DNA of 64,000 bases, from contig NC_088313.1 in the NCBI RefSeq assembly GCF_910592395.1, forward strand, positions 5,954,501-6,018,500, in the 5' to 3' direction. This DNA comes from Lineus longissimus. Lineage: Eukaryota > Nemertea > Pilidiophora > Heteronemertea > Lineidae. The position numbers were made by a program, and so were the translations under genes. Within the stretch, counting starts at the first letter, position 1; every line of letters begins with the position of its first letter. Of this stretch, positions 47,400 to 63,840 are shown piece by piece. The notes beneath the pieces are model-generated. The model had not been told where the DNA came from. It did not search any database and saw only the letters and a list, made by a program, of their open reading frames with translations.

Positions 47400-50279
47400 T
47401 CATCCTTGTATTCTTGACAAATTTGACAACGAGTTCAAAACAGGCTGTATCGTAGCGCAATCATAAAAAGCATGTTTCATGGATTCCGTCTGCATTTTAC
47501 ACCTCGCACAGTTCTTCTGGATATTTGGCAAATATTTAAACAAGGATTTTACAGGTAATGCTCTGTGTACAAATTTATAAAATAGTTCTTTCTCATTATT
47601 ATATAAAATTTTGTTGTGCCATATGTTTTTCCATATCTTTTTCCAGTTGATATTATACATTTTGGTACACACGGTATGTGGGATTTGAACCCCATTTTTC
47701 ATAATTTTCTCATATAAAGCAGCAGCTGTGATTTTAACCCATTGTGACCTACCCATACCCAACTTTGCCGCTTTACACTGGTATAAAACCTCTTCCCACA
47801 CACCGTGTCTACCAATAACTCTGTGCATATAAGTATTTTTGGCAATTTCGGGGCAGTGATGCCGCAGTGTTATGCCCGCTTTGTAAATGCCGTACCCTAT
47901 CCATGGCTGTGTGACCCCCTCGTCTTGTACGTGGTAGAGTCTTTTTAACCTTTCCATGAACAGGGCCCGACATTTACTGGCTACATGCGGCATCCCTACC
48001 CCTCCATCTTCAATTGCCTGCACCATAGTGCTTCTTTTAATCAATTCCATTTTGTTTGACCATAAAAATTTAAACAATAATTTCACAAACCCGGTACAAT
48101 ATTTCATTGGCAATTTCATAATTCTCGCTCCGTACCATAATTTAGAAACGAGGACGGTTTTTATCACCAAAACTTTCCCTATAAAGGACAGGTGTCTATT
48201 TTCCCATAACTTTATTGTTTTCCCCACTTTTTCCATGATTTTCTTCCAATATGTCTTCCCACAAGGCCCTGCCTTGTTCCAGGGTATCCCCAAAATGTTT
48301 GAAATTTTCACTATATATTTCCTGTACTCTATAGGGATGTTTTGGTGCGAAAAACCGCCTAACAATAATATTTCTGTCTTTGATATATTTATATCAGACC
48401 CCGAGGCTTGGCCGAAATCATTGTATATGGAGAATAGAGCTCGTATACAGGGTGCTGCAATCGGGTGCGTGGCATCATCCGCAAAGGCAATGTTTTTAAC
48501 CTCTTGTTTTACGTTAGGCAGCTTAATGCCCCGCACCCGTTCGTCAGAGCGCACGGCGCAGGCGAGCGGCTCCTGGCAGAGTACAAACAGCAGCGGGGAC
48601 AGACTGCAGCCCTGTCTAACTGATCTGCCCACCCTGAATGTCCCTGACAGGAATCCATTCACCAGCACCCTACTCTCCGGCGCATCATACAGCACCCTCA
48701 TCCATCTCATAAAATTTCGGCCAAACCTCATGGTCTCTAAACATTGAAATAGCCATTCATGAGATACTAAATCGAAGGCTTTTCGGAGGTCAACGGCCAC
48801 CAGTGCACCCCCGGAGTCCGCCGCATGTTCGATGACGGTTTGAATATTGAACAGTTGATCATTGATTGATCTTTTGGGGACTCCGCATGCCTGATCAGGG
48901 TGCACTAGGTCGCCCATGACCCCCGACAGTCTCGACTTTAAAACTTTGGTGATAATCTTATAATCTACCGTTAGCAAACTTACAGGTCTATAATTTTTAA
49001 TATCCCTCGGATCCCCTTTTTGAACAAAATAGATATCACTGCCGTTTTCATCGTTCCCCCCAGTTTTTCCCGTAAAAATACATTATTTATAGTCTCTACC
49101 AAATCGTCCCCCAATAGCTCCCAGTAATACAAATAAAACTCTTTTCCTAACCCATCAATCCCCGGTGATTTTCCCGCCTTCATATTTTTTAATTCCCTCA
49201 AAACCTCCCCTGTAGATAACAAACCCTCCAATTTATTTTGTTGTTCCCCAGTTAGTTTCTTATGGATTTTTGATGCGAACCTGTCCCTAGCCACCTTTAC
49301 CGTATCACCTTTCCTATATAAATTCTCGTAAAACCTTTGTACCTCTTTTAAAATTTCATCTTGTTCTTCTAAAACCTTTCCATTTTCATCCTTTAACTGA
49401 TCAATAACTGTCTTTGTCCTCACTTCTACCTTGAAAAAATCAGTGGTCGGTGCTTCCCTCTCCTCTATGAATTTTGCCCCCGCCCTCACTTTTGCCCCCT
49501 CCAAATCTGCCATTTCCAATTTGCTCAATTCCCCTCTTACTTCCCCCCACCGCCTTGTAATGTCCACCCCTCTGTCCCTCTCCTTCCCCAAAAAGTCCAA
49601 CTCCCTCTCCAAAGCTAAAATACCTTCCCCTCTCTCCCTGTTCACCCTCTTACCATTCCTTTTGAAGATCCCCTGTAACTTTTGTTTCCCCTTCTCCCAC
49701 CACTCTATTGGACACCCAAAATTTCCCTTCCTTTTTTGCCAACCCTTCCAAAACTGTGTTACCTCCCTTACTGTCCCCTCTTCCCCTAATAGGCTATTAT
49801 TAATTTTCCAAAATCCCTTTCCCATTTTCTTCTTCCCTGTACTTTCTACCGCACCCAACACACCGTAATGGTCTGTAAAAACCAGTGGGACATGATCTAC
49901 CTTACCTACCTTTAAATTCGTATAAATACGGTCAATTCTGGACCTAGTTTGGCCTCTATAAAAAGTGAAACTATCTACCGTGGGATTTAAATCCCTAAAT
50001 GCATCTTTAATATTTAATAAATCTATAATCTCCTGCCAAAGCTTTTTATACAAGATGTCCCCTGGTAACAAAGTCCCCGTCCCTCTATCGTTCCTTCCCG
50101 AAGCAAAATTAAAGTCCCCCCCTAAAATCCACTGTTCCCCCCTAAATTTCCTCACATACTCTTTTAGCTTTTGACAGAAGATTATAGCTTTATCGTGGTT
50201 TTTAATTGGATTCTGTGTGGGCATGTATACAGAGAGAACATGCGTGCCGGACCCCAGGCGCACATGGCATATGACATGG
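47400..50279 (-). pseudogene. Tx1-like LINE ORF2, frameshifted, copy 1
   Basis: The upstream part (50279-49000) has the end of an APE endonuclease (GGDFNFASGRNDRG, SRIDRIY, FTDHYGVLG) and early RT. The downstream part (from about 49010) has RT (NYRPVSLLTVDYKIITK, RQGCSLSPLLF, FADDATHPI) and a CCHC-like end (CARCKMQTESMKHAFYDC). One T is missing from a T-run near 49020 compared with copy 2, splitting the frame. A TGA at 47400-47402 replaces a tryptophan codon of copy 2. The RT sequence style and C-terminal zinc motif point to the Tx1 clade of the L1 group. Confidence 0.88.
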
Positions 50280-51384
50280 CCACGTCCAGACATATTCTTT
50301 TTTTTTTTTTTTTGCAGCATAAACCCGCAGTGGGTATCTTTTATTTCACGTATCCAAACGGGCATATACAATTATTCATTTACAATTACTGTATACAGGG
50401 GTTTTACAAAGGATGTATCTATTTGTTTAAAATTTTTCATTATTTTACTGTGAGCCCGTCCGGTGCCGTCCCGACGCCCGTGCTGAAAGCCCTATTGGCG
50501 AGACAGCACTCGGCGTCGCGACGGCCCCGTCGATCCCACAGTACTCCATATGGAATTGGGGGACTACTGCGAAGCCGCCCCCGAACCGTCCCGATGCCCA
50601 GACCGACGTCATACTTTGTGTCGCCGACCCCGGCACCGAAACGGCCCGCCGCCGTCCCCACAGTACTCCCCTTACGCTCTCTGTGAACCCAGACTTAGTA
50701 TTTACAAAACATACATACATATACGCCTTCCAAATAATGTCCATTGAAACTAATTTTCACTTTATAATCTTAACTGTTTACTTTTTTTGTTTTAGCACCA
50801 ATGGAAGAATTAATTAACATGTGAGCACCAAGTATATACGTGTACGGAATATTCAAAACTATTGGCACCACTTATTGCATTTTGATATTTAACATTTTAT
50901 TATTTTTGTTGTAGCACCAATAGAAACGGAACATTTAATTATCTGATTAAATCAATGTGGATAAAACGTGCCAGTGTAAATTGAAGGCATACTAACATAA
51001 AATAATAACATAATAACATAAAACATAAAGGTTTAAAACATAAATTAATAACATAATTCATAACTCATGTTTAAAACAATGTGCCTATAGTGCTCAATGG
51101 CAAGTATATACATATGTGCGCCCAGTGCAAGGGGTCGAGACCATCCATCTGGTCTCATTCTGACCCCTGCTTGGGAACTGGGCTAATCTAAGTCGCCAAA
51201 AAATTTTATACTATGTTTTAAAATTCACATTTCTGTGCGTGCGTTCAATTAATACCCTATATACATATATTTACAATATTTACAACTAACTATGCAAGAT
51301 GTAAAATGCAAAAAGAATGAAGGAAAAAGAAAACAAGAGGGAAAAAAAATATATTTTTGAAGGAAATTGAACAGTGGAATATGG

Positions 51385-51460
51385 CAGGTTCGAACCCGGG
51401 ACCTCCCGCGTCCGAATCATGCACGTTCCCGACAGGCTAGCAAGCCGATACGCTAACGAC
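51385..51460 (-). repeat. tRNA-like sequence in Tx1 3' region, copy 2
   Basis: Same A-box and B-box arrangement as at 47090-47170. Confidence 0.55.
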
Positions 51461-51507
51461 GTGAATTTTTAAAATCGTATACCATTCCCACATTGTGGGG
51501 AATCCCC

Positions 51508-54070
<2,563 letters not shown>

Positions 54071-54071
54071 C

Positions 54072-54260
54072 TATTCTCGTCGGTTCGATGAAAACTAGCA
54101 GAATGAGCAACTGCCAGAACAATTGTGCTTTTTGTCAACACGTCGGAGCAATTGGACAGTCTAGACCAATTAGAAAGCTCGTTACAAATGGGTGCAAATC
54201 TGAATGTTCGGCTCGATAAATTACGTGCCTAACCTTTCCCATTCAAATGAGGAGGCATGG
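54072..54260 (-). promoter_or_regulatory. H4 promoter, unit D
   Basis: Identical to the unit E promoter: CAAAAAG in the TATA position, then CAATT-containing and TCCGACGTG elements further upstream on the minus strand. There is no canonical TATA. Confidence 0.65.
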
Positions 54261-56648
54261 CAACGATTTAAATTGTCTTTTTTTGCATAATCATTACCAT
54301 AATCACTAAAAACAAAAAAAAACAAATAAGGCTACTATTAAAAAATCATAAGAAAGTTAACATTGTTAAACAATAGGTACAACACTGTCAAAACTTAAAT
54401 AAAATAAAAACACCACATAGACAAAAACACACAATCTTCCCGTGTCTCTTTTCCACTTTTACCAGCGTCCATACAATATACAGTATAACTTGAAATCCTC
54501 CATAGTAAAATCTACTCCAATAGCCAGGGCTGAAATATTCTAAGTTATTTAATACACATAGTAGTCAATATTCTATCAAGTTGGTGCAGATGCCAGTCAA
54601 TTCAGGTTTCCAATACGAAGTAGAGGTCGAGACTAGAACCTTCGAAGCAAAATGGCTTTACAGGCCATGAGGTATCTTGCATGCATGAATTTGTCTCATC
54701 AGCAGGAAGCCCACATTGGTGCGGAGAAAGCTTATTTACCGGTTACATAAGATGATGGAAGAAGTTTAAATAAATTCCTGGCTGTGAAAAGACTTGTCCC
54801 TATGACTGTGATATAATGTATGACGGAAACTTATCACCTGACCACGGGCCTAGTGTTCCGATAACAAGCACAGTTTGATTTGATAGAAATGTTCAAGTTG
54901 ACTTTGATATGGTGAGCAATGTGTTTAAAAAAAAAAGATTTTGTGTATTGGGAGTGTGTACACTGTGTATTGCGACTGTGTGTTGGTGCATGGTTTGGGT
55001 GGGTATGTGTGCAGCGTACGTAAATGGGCAAATTGCTTGATGATTTTGCAAAGAATGAGGAAGATGATTAATCTATTGGAGGTGTTGATAGTACATGCAC
55101 GTAATATGCATAAAGTTGTTTGATATGTTTGAAGTTGTGATAAATTGAATAAGATAAAATGTACATGGCAAAAAGTCTGCTTATAGGTGGATGTGAAAAA
55201 GATGCACGTGTCTGTGGATGAATGTGTGTGATTATAAATTAGTAGTTGGGCGAGTAAAAAAAGGAGTGTGTGTGAGGTGAAGTAAATTTGGTTGATGAGC
55301 GAGCGCAGCGAGGTGAATTGTGTGTTTGACAGTGTGCCGATTGACGGAGACCTGGGCCGAAGGCCAATTCGGCAAATTTGTTGACTCGGTTTTTTGTGTA
55401 TTGAAGTTAAAATAGTGATCGGTCCATGGTTGGCTGACTTGGTATTGGCCATGAATGAGGAACAAGATAATGATTCTGTTGGCGTTGTGATTTGTGATAT
55501 GTGGGAAGTTGTTGGATAAAAATGTTTGAGGTTGTGATAACTCACACAACGTAGTGAGTCTAATGGTTACTTATACACTGTATGTAAAGTGTAAACAAAA
55601 TGCATATATCCATCATGTCCGTCGAGTCTGAAAAAATTTGTGCAGACCCATGACAATACTTCTTCGGGTTCCGGTTTTCTTTTGACAGTTTTGTCGCATT
55701 CCATATGGGCCGCGCGTTGGTCGATCCTGCATTCATGACGCACCGCACCCACAGTTACGACGTCGGACGTGAATCCCATTGTTTCCTACCTCGTGACGCA
55801 ATTATTGGGGGGGGGGGGCTTCCCCCCAATGTACTGGCTAAAAGCTGTCAGTTTCAGAGAACGGGGAGGGGGTTTGGGGGACTGATGTACTGGCTAAATA
55901 TGTCAGAAGGACGGAGGTTTGAGGGACTCCCCCATGTCAAACAGTTGTGCGAGTTCACTAGAGCTTGCTCTTTACATATTACTATTAGATTAAAGAATAA
56001 GTGTGCATGTTTGTGGATGAATGAATGAATGAATGAATGAATGATGCACGTGTATGGTAGTTTGAAACCAAATGTAAAGTTGGCTGTCTGAGTAAAATAT
56101 AGGATCTAAGGTGATTGGGTCGATGACCGAGCTGAACGCTGCATCAACAATGTATTGAAACGCATGACCCACAGCGAATTTTTTTCTCGAATGGGGCATT
56201 TGAATGCGATCGATGGTTGTTCTTTGGTGCAATAATTATATTTCCAAGCTACTATGATGCATCTCACATCCTATTCATTGGCGCAGTCTTATGAGTTGCG
56301 ACTATGGTGATGACAATAGAATGGTACTAGTATTGAAAGTCTCAAACACTCGGCACTCTCTCGTACAAACGGCAACGCCGTCTCCAAAGTTTGGCACAAC
56401 CAGCACTTTTATACCAGGACACAGGACTGTTTTGTGACAAAATTGTCTACCAAATCATCGCTTCCTTCATTTATTTCACACTGCGCTAGACACATAATTC
56501 TCGTATTGGCGCCATTTCAGAATTGTTTTTCATTTGCGTTAATCTATGCTACCGGGCATGCGCTCGCTTTTCGGAATACACCAAGACTGCATATACAACT
56601 TACAAGCATTCAAAGTGTAAACGATTGATCTCTTTTTAAATATTTTGG
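54261..56648. other. H4-H2B spacer, unit D/E
   Basis: 2.4 kb non-coding. Features: A-rich tracts near 54300, GT-rich region 54930-55300, poly-G of 12 with facing C-run at 55807-55827, an ATGA microsatellite near 56018-56043. Long minus-strand frames here are low complexity and not conserved in unit A. Confidence 0.75.
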
Positions 56649-56664
56649 CGTCCTGAGAAGGACG
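56649..56664 (-). terminator. Histone 3' stem-loop of H2B, unit E
   Basis: Minus strand CGTCCT-TCTC-AGGACG. Confidence 0.9.
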
Positions 56665-56700
56665 GTTGGGTTGGTTTGCAAAACACTGGGTTTCGGCAGC

Positions 56701-57072
56701 TTACTTGGAGCTGGTGTACTTGGTGACGGCCTTGGTACCCTCGCTGACAGCGTGCTTAGCGAGCTCTCCTGGCAACAGAAGACGGACAGCTGTCTGGATT
56801 TCCCGACTCGTGATGGTCGACTTCTTGTTGTAGTGAGTCAGGCGGGATGCCTCGGCTGCAATTCTCTCGAAGATATCATTCACGAAACTGTTCATGATCG
56901 ACATCGCCTTGCTCGAGATACCGGTGTCGGGGTGAACTTGCTTTAGCACTTTGTAGATGTAGATGCTGTAGCTCTCTTTCCTCCTCCTCCTTCGCTTCTT
57001 GTCCCCAGATCGCTGGGCTTTGGCCTTAGAGGCCGTCTTCTTGCTTCCCTTGCTCGATACTTTTGGTGCCAT
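56701..57072 (-). CDS. H2B: Histone H2B, unit E
   Basis: Complete, 123 residues, identical protein to units A and F. Intact divergent promoter with octamers and intact stem-loop. The TATA at 57113-57119 is used as reference for LINE target spacing. Confidence 0.97.
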   Translation of the reverse strand: MAPKVSSKGSKKTASKAKAQRSGDKKRRRRRKESYSIYIYKVLKQVHPDTGISSKAMSIMNSFVNDIFERIAAEASRLTHYNKKSTITSREIQTAVRLLLPGELAKHAVSEGTKAVTKYTSSK

Positions 57073-57391
57073 GATGAATCAGTGACGAATAATGCGGTTT
57101 GAAATTTTTCAAATTTATATGGCGGCGGCGGATCCTGATGTCGATTTTTACGCGTCCGTAAATTTGCATATCAAATTTGCATACGAATCATTGTACTCCA
57201 CTACTGACACTCCACTACGCTACCTCTCTGGTGTATAGCGCCGCGCCGGGCACCTTGAAACTCACCAATTCGGCAACACTTGAAACTACACTAAATCGAC
57301 ATCAGGAGCCTTTTCCGAATATAAATACTTTGAAAGCCAGTTTTGGCTTTATTGTATTTGTTTCTGCCGAGCAACATACTAAACCATCATC
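57073..57391. promoter_or_regulatory. Divergent H2B/H2A promoter, unit E
   Basis: H2B TATA 57113-57119 (minus), octamers 57162-57169 and 57175-57182, H2A TATA 57320-57326 (plus). The TTTTGGCTTTAT target of the unit D LINE is uninterrupted here (57341-57352). Confidence 0.88.
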
Positions 57392-57769
57392 ATGTCTGGA
57401 CGAGGAAAGGGAGGAAAGACAAAAGGAAAGGCAAAGAGCAGGAGTTCAAGGGCCGGACTTCAGTTCCCAGTTGGTCGTATCCACCGTCTGTTGAGGAAGG
57501 GAAACTATGCCGAGCGTATCGGAGCTGGAGCGCCAGTATATCTTGCAGCCGTCATGGAATATTTGGCAGCCGAGGTCCTCGAGTTGGCAGGCAATGCAGC
57601 CCGTGACAATAAGAAATCCAGGATCATCCCTAGACATCTCCAACTCGCCATCCGTAATGACGAAGAGTTGAACAAGCTTCTCTCCGGTGTCACCATCGCC
57701 CAAGGTGGTGTGTTGCCAAACATCCAGGCTGTCCTTCTCCCCAAGAAGTCTGGAAGCGCCAAGAAGTAA
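57392..57769 (+). CDS. H2A: Histone H2A, unit E
   Basis: Complete 125-codon canonical H2A with serine in the tail (SRSSRAG). The C-terminus lacks an SQ motif of the H2A.X type. Promoter and stem-loop are intact. Confidence 0.97.
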   Translation: MSGRGKGGKTKGKAKSRSSRAGLQFPVGRIHRLLRKGNYAERIGAGAPVYLAAVMEYLAAEVLELAGNAARDNKKSRIIPRHLQLAIRNDEELNKLLSGVTIAQGGVLPNIQAVLLPKKSGSAKK

Positions 57770-57799
57770 ACACTTTTGTGCATTCGACAACTTAACAAC

Positions 57800-57815
57800 G
57801 GCCTTTCTAAAGGCC
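57800..57815 (+). terminator. Histone 3' stem-loop of H2A, unit E
   Basis: GGCCTT-TCTA-AAGGCC. Confidence 0.9.
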
Positions 57816-58884
57816 ACAATATATTTTAAAAGAGATAATCGTTACCACATATTTTCGCTTGTAAATAACCAATTTATTTAATAAAACCTCCTAAAATGAG
57901 AAGTATATTCAAATTAAATACATCAATGACACAGATAATACACTAAACAAATAATACATAATGCACAAAAAATACAATGCCAATACCCTACTACCAATAA
58001 TATATGAGAAAAGGGCCAATACCCTCCCCGATTCCCACAGTGCGATATAATGGCCTTTCTAAAGGCCACAGTATACTCGGGTTTCGCACGCCCACCGTCC
58101 ACTGTACAATCCAATAAGCCAGTGTATGTGTTCATTTTTGACGGTTCACGACGGAAGTAAGTTTCTTGATTGATTGACCAGCATCATCAATGGCAATAGT
58201 GGGCCTAAAATTTCCCCCATTACGGGCCTAGAAATTTGCACTAAGATTAAAGAAAAGGTCTGGCTGAACGTTCAAAGTGAGAAACTAGAGTATTTTAAAA
58301 GAGATAATCGTTACCACACTGTTTCGCTTGTAAATAAACAATACCCTGCCAATATACGAGAAAGGCCCAATACCCTCCCCGATTCCTAGGGTGCGATATA
58401 TAAAATAGGCCTAGGCCTATAGATATTCAATGCGCCTGTACAGTAATGCTGCATTGTATACATTTTGCATGAAAAAGTGCATTTCCATATCAGCCGCATA
58501 TATAAGTCCATATAGCCTAGTCCCCAATCTAAAATGTTATCGCGTAAAGTGTACAGCATGTAGCATACATACAATGGTTTCGGGCCAGGCATCGTGTACA
58601 TCGTGGTATGCATTTAAATGGCAAGCATAAAATTGTCGAGATTTTCAAAAAGCGGGTCTTCGTTATGCCTGGATTTTATGATTTTGTATCGGCGCTAGAC
58701 TGAACAAAGAGATGGATCTTTGATATTTATTTGCCAAATGCAAATGGACTGAGAAACATGGGATCTGTCATGGGGACTCGGAACAATATATTCGTTTCGG
58801 GAACGAAACTTAGTAATACACATTTTGAGCATTATTTTACAAGCTGTACAATCGTGACCAAGAGATCTCTTTTGAAATATAGTT
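57816..58884. other. H2A-H3 spacer, unit E
   Basis: Non-coding, same layout as unit D, including the second stem-loop at 58052-58067 and the uninterrupted sites of the Harbinger (near 58551) and FB1 (near 58794) insertions. Confidence 0.75.
58052..58067 (+). terminator. Second perfect H2A-type stem-loop, unit E
   Basis: Same hairpin as at 43229-43244, preserved in sequence although no gene precedes it. Confidence 0.7.
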
Positions 58885-58900
58885 GGCCCTGAGAAGGGCC
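58885..58900 (-). terminator. Histone 3' stem-loop of H3, unit E
   Basis: Minus strand GGCCCT-TCTC-AGGGCC. Confidence 0.9.
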
Positions 58901-58929
58901 CTTTCTTTACATTGAAAGTAGAACTTGAC

Positions 58930-59707
<778 letters not shown>

Positions 59708-60048
59708 TTTTCTCTGTGTTATCCAGAAATGTGGCATTGTTTCTGTGTTATCCAGAAATTTGACAATGCATTTGTTTCTGTGTTATCCACAAATGTGGCA
59801 ATGCACTTGTTTCTGTGTTATCCAGAAACGTGGCAATGCATTTGTTTCTGTGTTATCCAGAAACGTGGCAATGCATTTGTTTCTGTGTTATTCAGAAATG
59901 TGGCAATGCATTTGTTTCTGTGGCATCAAGAAATGTGGCAATGCATTTGTCTCTGTGTTATCCAGAAATGTGGAAATGCATTTGATTCTGTTGTATCCAG
60001 AATGGTGGCAATGCATTTGTTTCTGTGGTGTCAAGAAATGTGGCTATC
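59708..60048. repeat. 35-bp tandem array, H3-H4 spacer, unit E
   Basis: About ten units, collinear with unit D. Adjacent units share point differences, indicating local amplification. Confidence 0.9.
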
Positions 60049-60460
60049 TATAGCATAGGCCTTTTACTAGCTAGCTGACGGTTTTATGGAGAGAAGAGTA
60101 TTGAGGGCGATGGGTAGGCCTGATGTTGAAATCTTTTTGATGCATGTTCTCCTACTTCGTGCTTTTTTTCTATACCGTCGGGAGTTGGTTGGGGAGGTCG
60201 GATATTCTAATATTTCATCGACACGTGTGTAGATAGATACATATATAGTCTATTCACAAGAGGTCTGCATGCAAATACGCATCTGTCTTACTTTCACACA
60301 ACTTATTATCATTAATATCATTATGCCGACCAATGACTATTGCGGCCCGCCTACGAACGTTACTAAAAACTGCACTAGTATTCGGTCATATTATGCTGGA
60401 CACATCATAACACAACAAGCGATACATTATGTACGAGTGATCTCTTTTTAAATATTTTGT
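60049..60460. other. H3-H4 spacer, unit E
   Basis: AT-rich, non-coding, ends at the H4 downstream element and stem-loop. Confidence 0.7.
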
Positions 60461-60476
60461 GGCCCTAATAAGGGCC
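60461..60476 (-). terminator. Histone 3' stem-loop of H4, unit E
   Basis: Minus strand GGCCCT-TATT-AGGGCC. Confidence 0.9.
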
Positions 60477-60514
60477 GTGGGTTTGTGACCAGAGGTCCAC
60501 AAGAAGCAAGACGC

Positions 60515-61015
<501 letters not shown>

Positions 61016-63416
61016 ATGGCAACGATTTAAATTGTCTTTTTTTGCATAATCATTACCATAATCACTAAAAACAAAAAAAAACAAATAAGGCTACTATTAA
61101 AAAATCATAAGAAAGTTAACATTGTTAAACAATAGGTACAACACTGTCAAAACTTAAATAAAATAAAAACACCACATAGACAAAAACACACAATCATCCC
61201 GTGTCTCTTTTCCACTTTTACCAGCGTCCATACAATATACAGTATAACTTGAAATCCTCCATAGTAAAATCTACTCCAATAGCCAGGGCTGAAATATTCT
61301 AAGTTATTTAATACACATAGTAGTCAATATTCTATCAAGTTGGTGCAGATGCCAGTCAATTCAGGTTTCCAATACGAAGTAGAGGTCGAGACTAGAACCT
61401 TCGAAGCAAAATGGCTTTACAGGCCATGAGGTATCTTGCATGCATGAATTTGTCTCATCAGCAGGAAGCCCACATTGGTGCGGAGAAAGCTTATTTACCG
61501 GTTACATAAGATGATGGAAGAAGTTTAAATAAATTCCTGGCTGTGAAAAGACTTGTCCCTATGACTGTGATATAATGTATGACGGAAACTTATCACCTGA
61601 CCACGGGCCTAGTGTTCCGATAACAAGCACAGTTTGATTTGATAGAAATGTTCAAGTTGACTTTGATATGGTGAGCAATGTGTTTAAAAAAAAAAGATTT
61701 TGTGTATTGGGAGTGTGTACACTGTGTATTGCGACTGTGTGTTGGTGCATGGTTTGGGTGGGTATGTGTGCAGCGTACGTAAATGGGCAAATTGCTTGAT
61801 GATTTTGCAAAGAATGAGGAAGATGATTAATCTATTGGAGGTGTTGATAGTACATGCACGTAATATGCATAAAGTTGTTTGATATGTTTGAAGTTGTGAT
61901 AAATTGAATAAGATAAAATGTACATGGCAAAAAGTCTGCTTATAGGTGGATGTGAAAAAGATGCACGTGTCTGTGGATGAATGTGTGTGATTATAAATTA
62001 GTAGTTGGGCGAGTAAAAAAAGGAGTGTGTGTGAGGTGAAGTAAATTTGGTTGATGAGCGAGCGCAGCGAGGTGAATTGTGTGTTTGACAGTGTGCCGAT
62101 TGACGGAGACCTGGGCCGAAGGCCAATTCGGCAAATTTGTTGACTCGGTTTTTTGTGTATTGAAGTTAAAATAGTGATCGGTCCATGGTTGGCTGACTTG
62201 GTATTGGCCATGAATGAGGAACAAGATAATGATTCTGTTGGCGTTGTGATTTGTGATATGTGGGAAGTTGTTGGATAAAAATGTTTGAGGTTGTGATAAC
62301 TCACACAACGTAGTGAGTCTAATGGTTACTTATACACTGTATGTAAAGTGTAAACAAAATGCATATATCCATCATGTCCGTCGAGTCTGAAAAAATTTGT
62401 GCAGACCCATGACAATACTTCTTCGGGTTCCGGTTTTCTTTTGACAGTTTTGTCGCATTCCATATGGGCCGCGCGTTGGTCGATCCTGCATTCATGACGC
62501 ACCGCACCCACAGTTACGACGTCGGACGTGAATCCCATTGTTTCCTACCTCGTGACGCAATTATTGGGGGGGGGGGGGGGGGCTTCCCCCCAATGTACTG
62601 GCTAAAAGCTGTCAGTTTCAGAGAACGGGGAGGGGGTTTGGGGGACTGATGTACTGGCTAAATATGTCAGAAGGACGGAGGTTTGAGGGACTCCCCCATG
62701 TCAAACAGTTGTGCGAGTTCACTAGAGCTTGCTCTTTACATATTACTATTAGATTAAAGAATAAGTGTGCATGTTTGTGGATGAATGAATGAATGAATGA
62801 ATGAATGAATGATGCACGTGTATGGTAGTTTGAAACCAAATGTAAAGTTGGCTGTCTGAGTAAAATATAGGATCTAAGGTGATTGGGTCGATGACCGAGC
62901 TGAACGGTGCATCAACAATGTATTGAAACGCATGACCCACAGCGAATTTTTTTCTCGAATGGGGCATTTGAATGCGATCGATGGTTGTTCTTTGGTGCAA
63001 TAATTATATTTCCAAGCTACTATGATGCATCTCACATCCTATTCATTGGCGCAGTCTTATGAGTTGCGACTATGGTGATGACAATAGAATGGTACTAGTA
63101 TTGAAAGTCTCAAACACTCGGCACTCTCTCGTACAAACGGCAACGCCGTCTCCAAAGTTTGGCACAACCAGCACTTTTATACCAGGACACAGGACTGTTT
63201 TGTGACAAAATTGTCTACCAAATCATCGCTTCCTTCATTTATTTCACACTGCGCTAGACACATAATTCTCGTATTGGCGCCATTTCAGAATTGTTTTTCA
63301 TTTGCGTTAATCTATGCTACCGGGCATGCGCTCGCTTTTCGGAATACACCAAGACTGCATATACAACTTACAAGCATTCAAAGTGTAAACGATTGATCTC
63401 TTTTTAAATATTTTGG
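61016..63416. other. H4-H2B spacer, unit E/F
   Basis: Near-identical to 54261-56648. Poly-G of 17 at 62566-62582 and a longer ATGA microsatellite (about 62780-62812) account for the length difference. No gene seen, and no H1, 5S or snRNA gene recognised. Confidence 0.75.
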
Positions 63417-63432
63417 CGTCCTGAGAAGGACG
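63417..63432 (-). terminator. Histone 3' stem-loop of H2B, unit F
   Basis: Minus strand CGTCCT-TCTC-AGGACG. Confidence 0.9.
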
Positions 63433-63468
63433 GTTGGGTTGGTTTGCAAAACACTGGGTTTCGGCAGC

Positions 63469-63840
63469 TTACTTGGAGCTGGTGTACTTGGTGACGGCCT
63501 TGGTACCCTCGCTGACAGCGTGCTTAGCGAGCTCTCCTGGCAACAGAAGACGGACAGCTGTCTGGATTTCCCGACTCGTGATGGTCGACTTCTTGTTGTA
63601 GTGAGTCAGGCGGGATGCCTCGGCTGCAATTCTCTCGAAGATATCATTCACGAAACTGTTCATGATCGACATCGCCTTGCTCGAGATACCGGTGTCGGGG
63701 TGAACTTGCTTTAGCACTTTGTAGATGTAGATGCTGTAGCTCTCTTTCCTCCTCCTCCTTCGCTTCTTGTCCCCAGATCGCTGGGCCTTGGCCTTAGAGG
63801 CCGTCTTCTTGCTTCCCTTGCTCGATACTTTTGGTGCCAT
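63469..63840 (-). CDS. H2B: Histone H2B, unit F
   Basis: Complete 123-residue H2B, identical protein to unit E, with an intact stem-loop and promoter. The next repeat unit continues beyond the window. Confidence 0.97.
   Translation of the reverse strand: MAPKVSSKGSKKTASKAKAQRSGDKKRRRRRKESYSIYIYKVLKQVHPDTGISSKAMSIMNSFVNDIFERIAAEASRLTHYNKKSTITSREIQTAVRLLLPGELAKHAVSEGTKAVTKYTSSK

Noticed and set aside
47956-48747. 263-codon plus-strand frame inside Tx1 copies (also 52247-53038)
   Set aside because: Antisense shadow of the reverse transcriptase ORF.
54925-55545. 206-codon minus-strand frame in the H4-H2B spacer (repeated at 61684-62304)
   Set aside because: Low-complexity Thr/His/Ser-rich translation of GT-rich DNA. 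It is broken in unit A and lacks any recognisable domain; the two copies match only because the units are recent duplicates.
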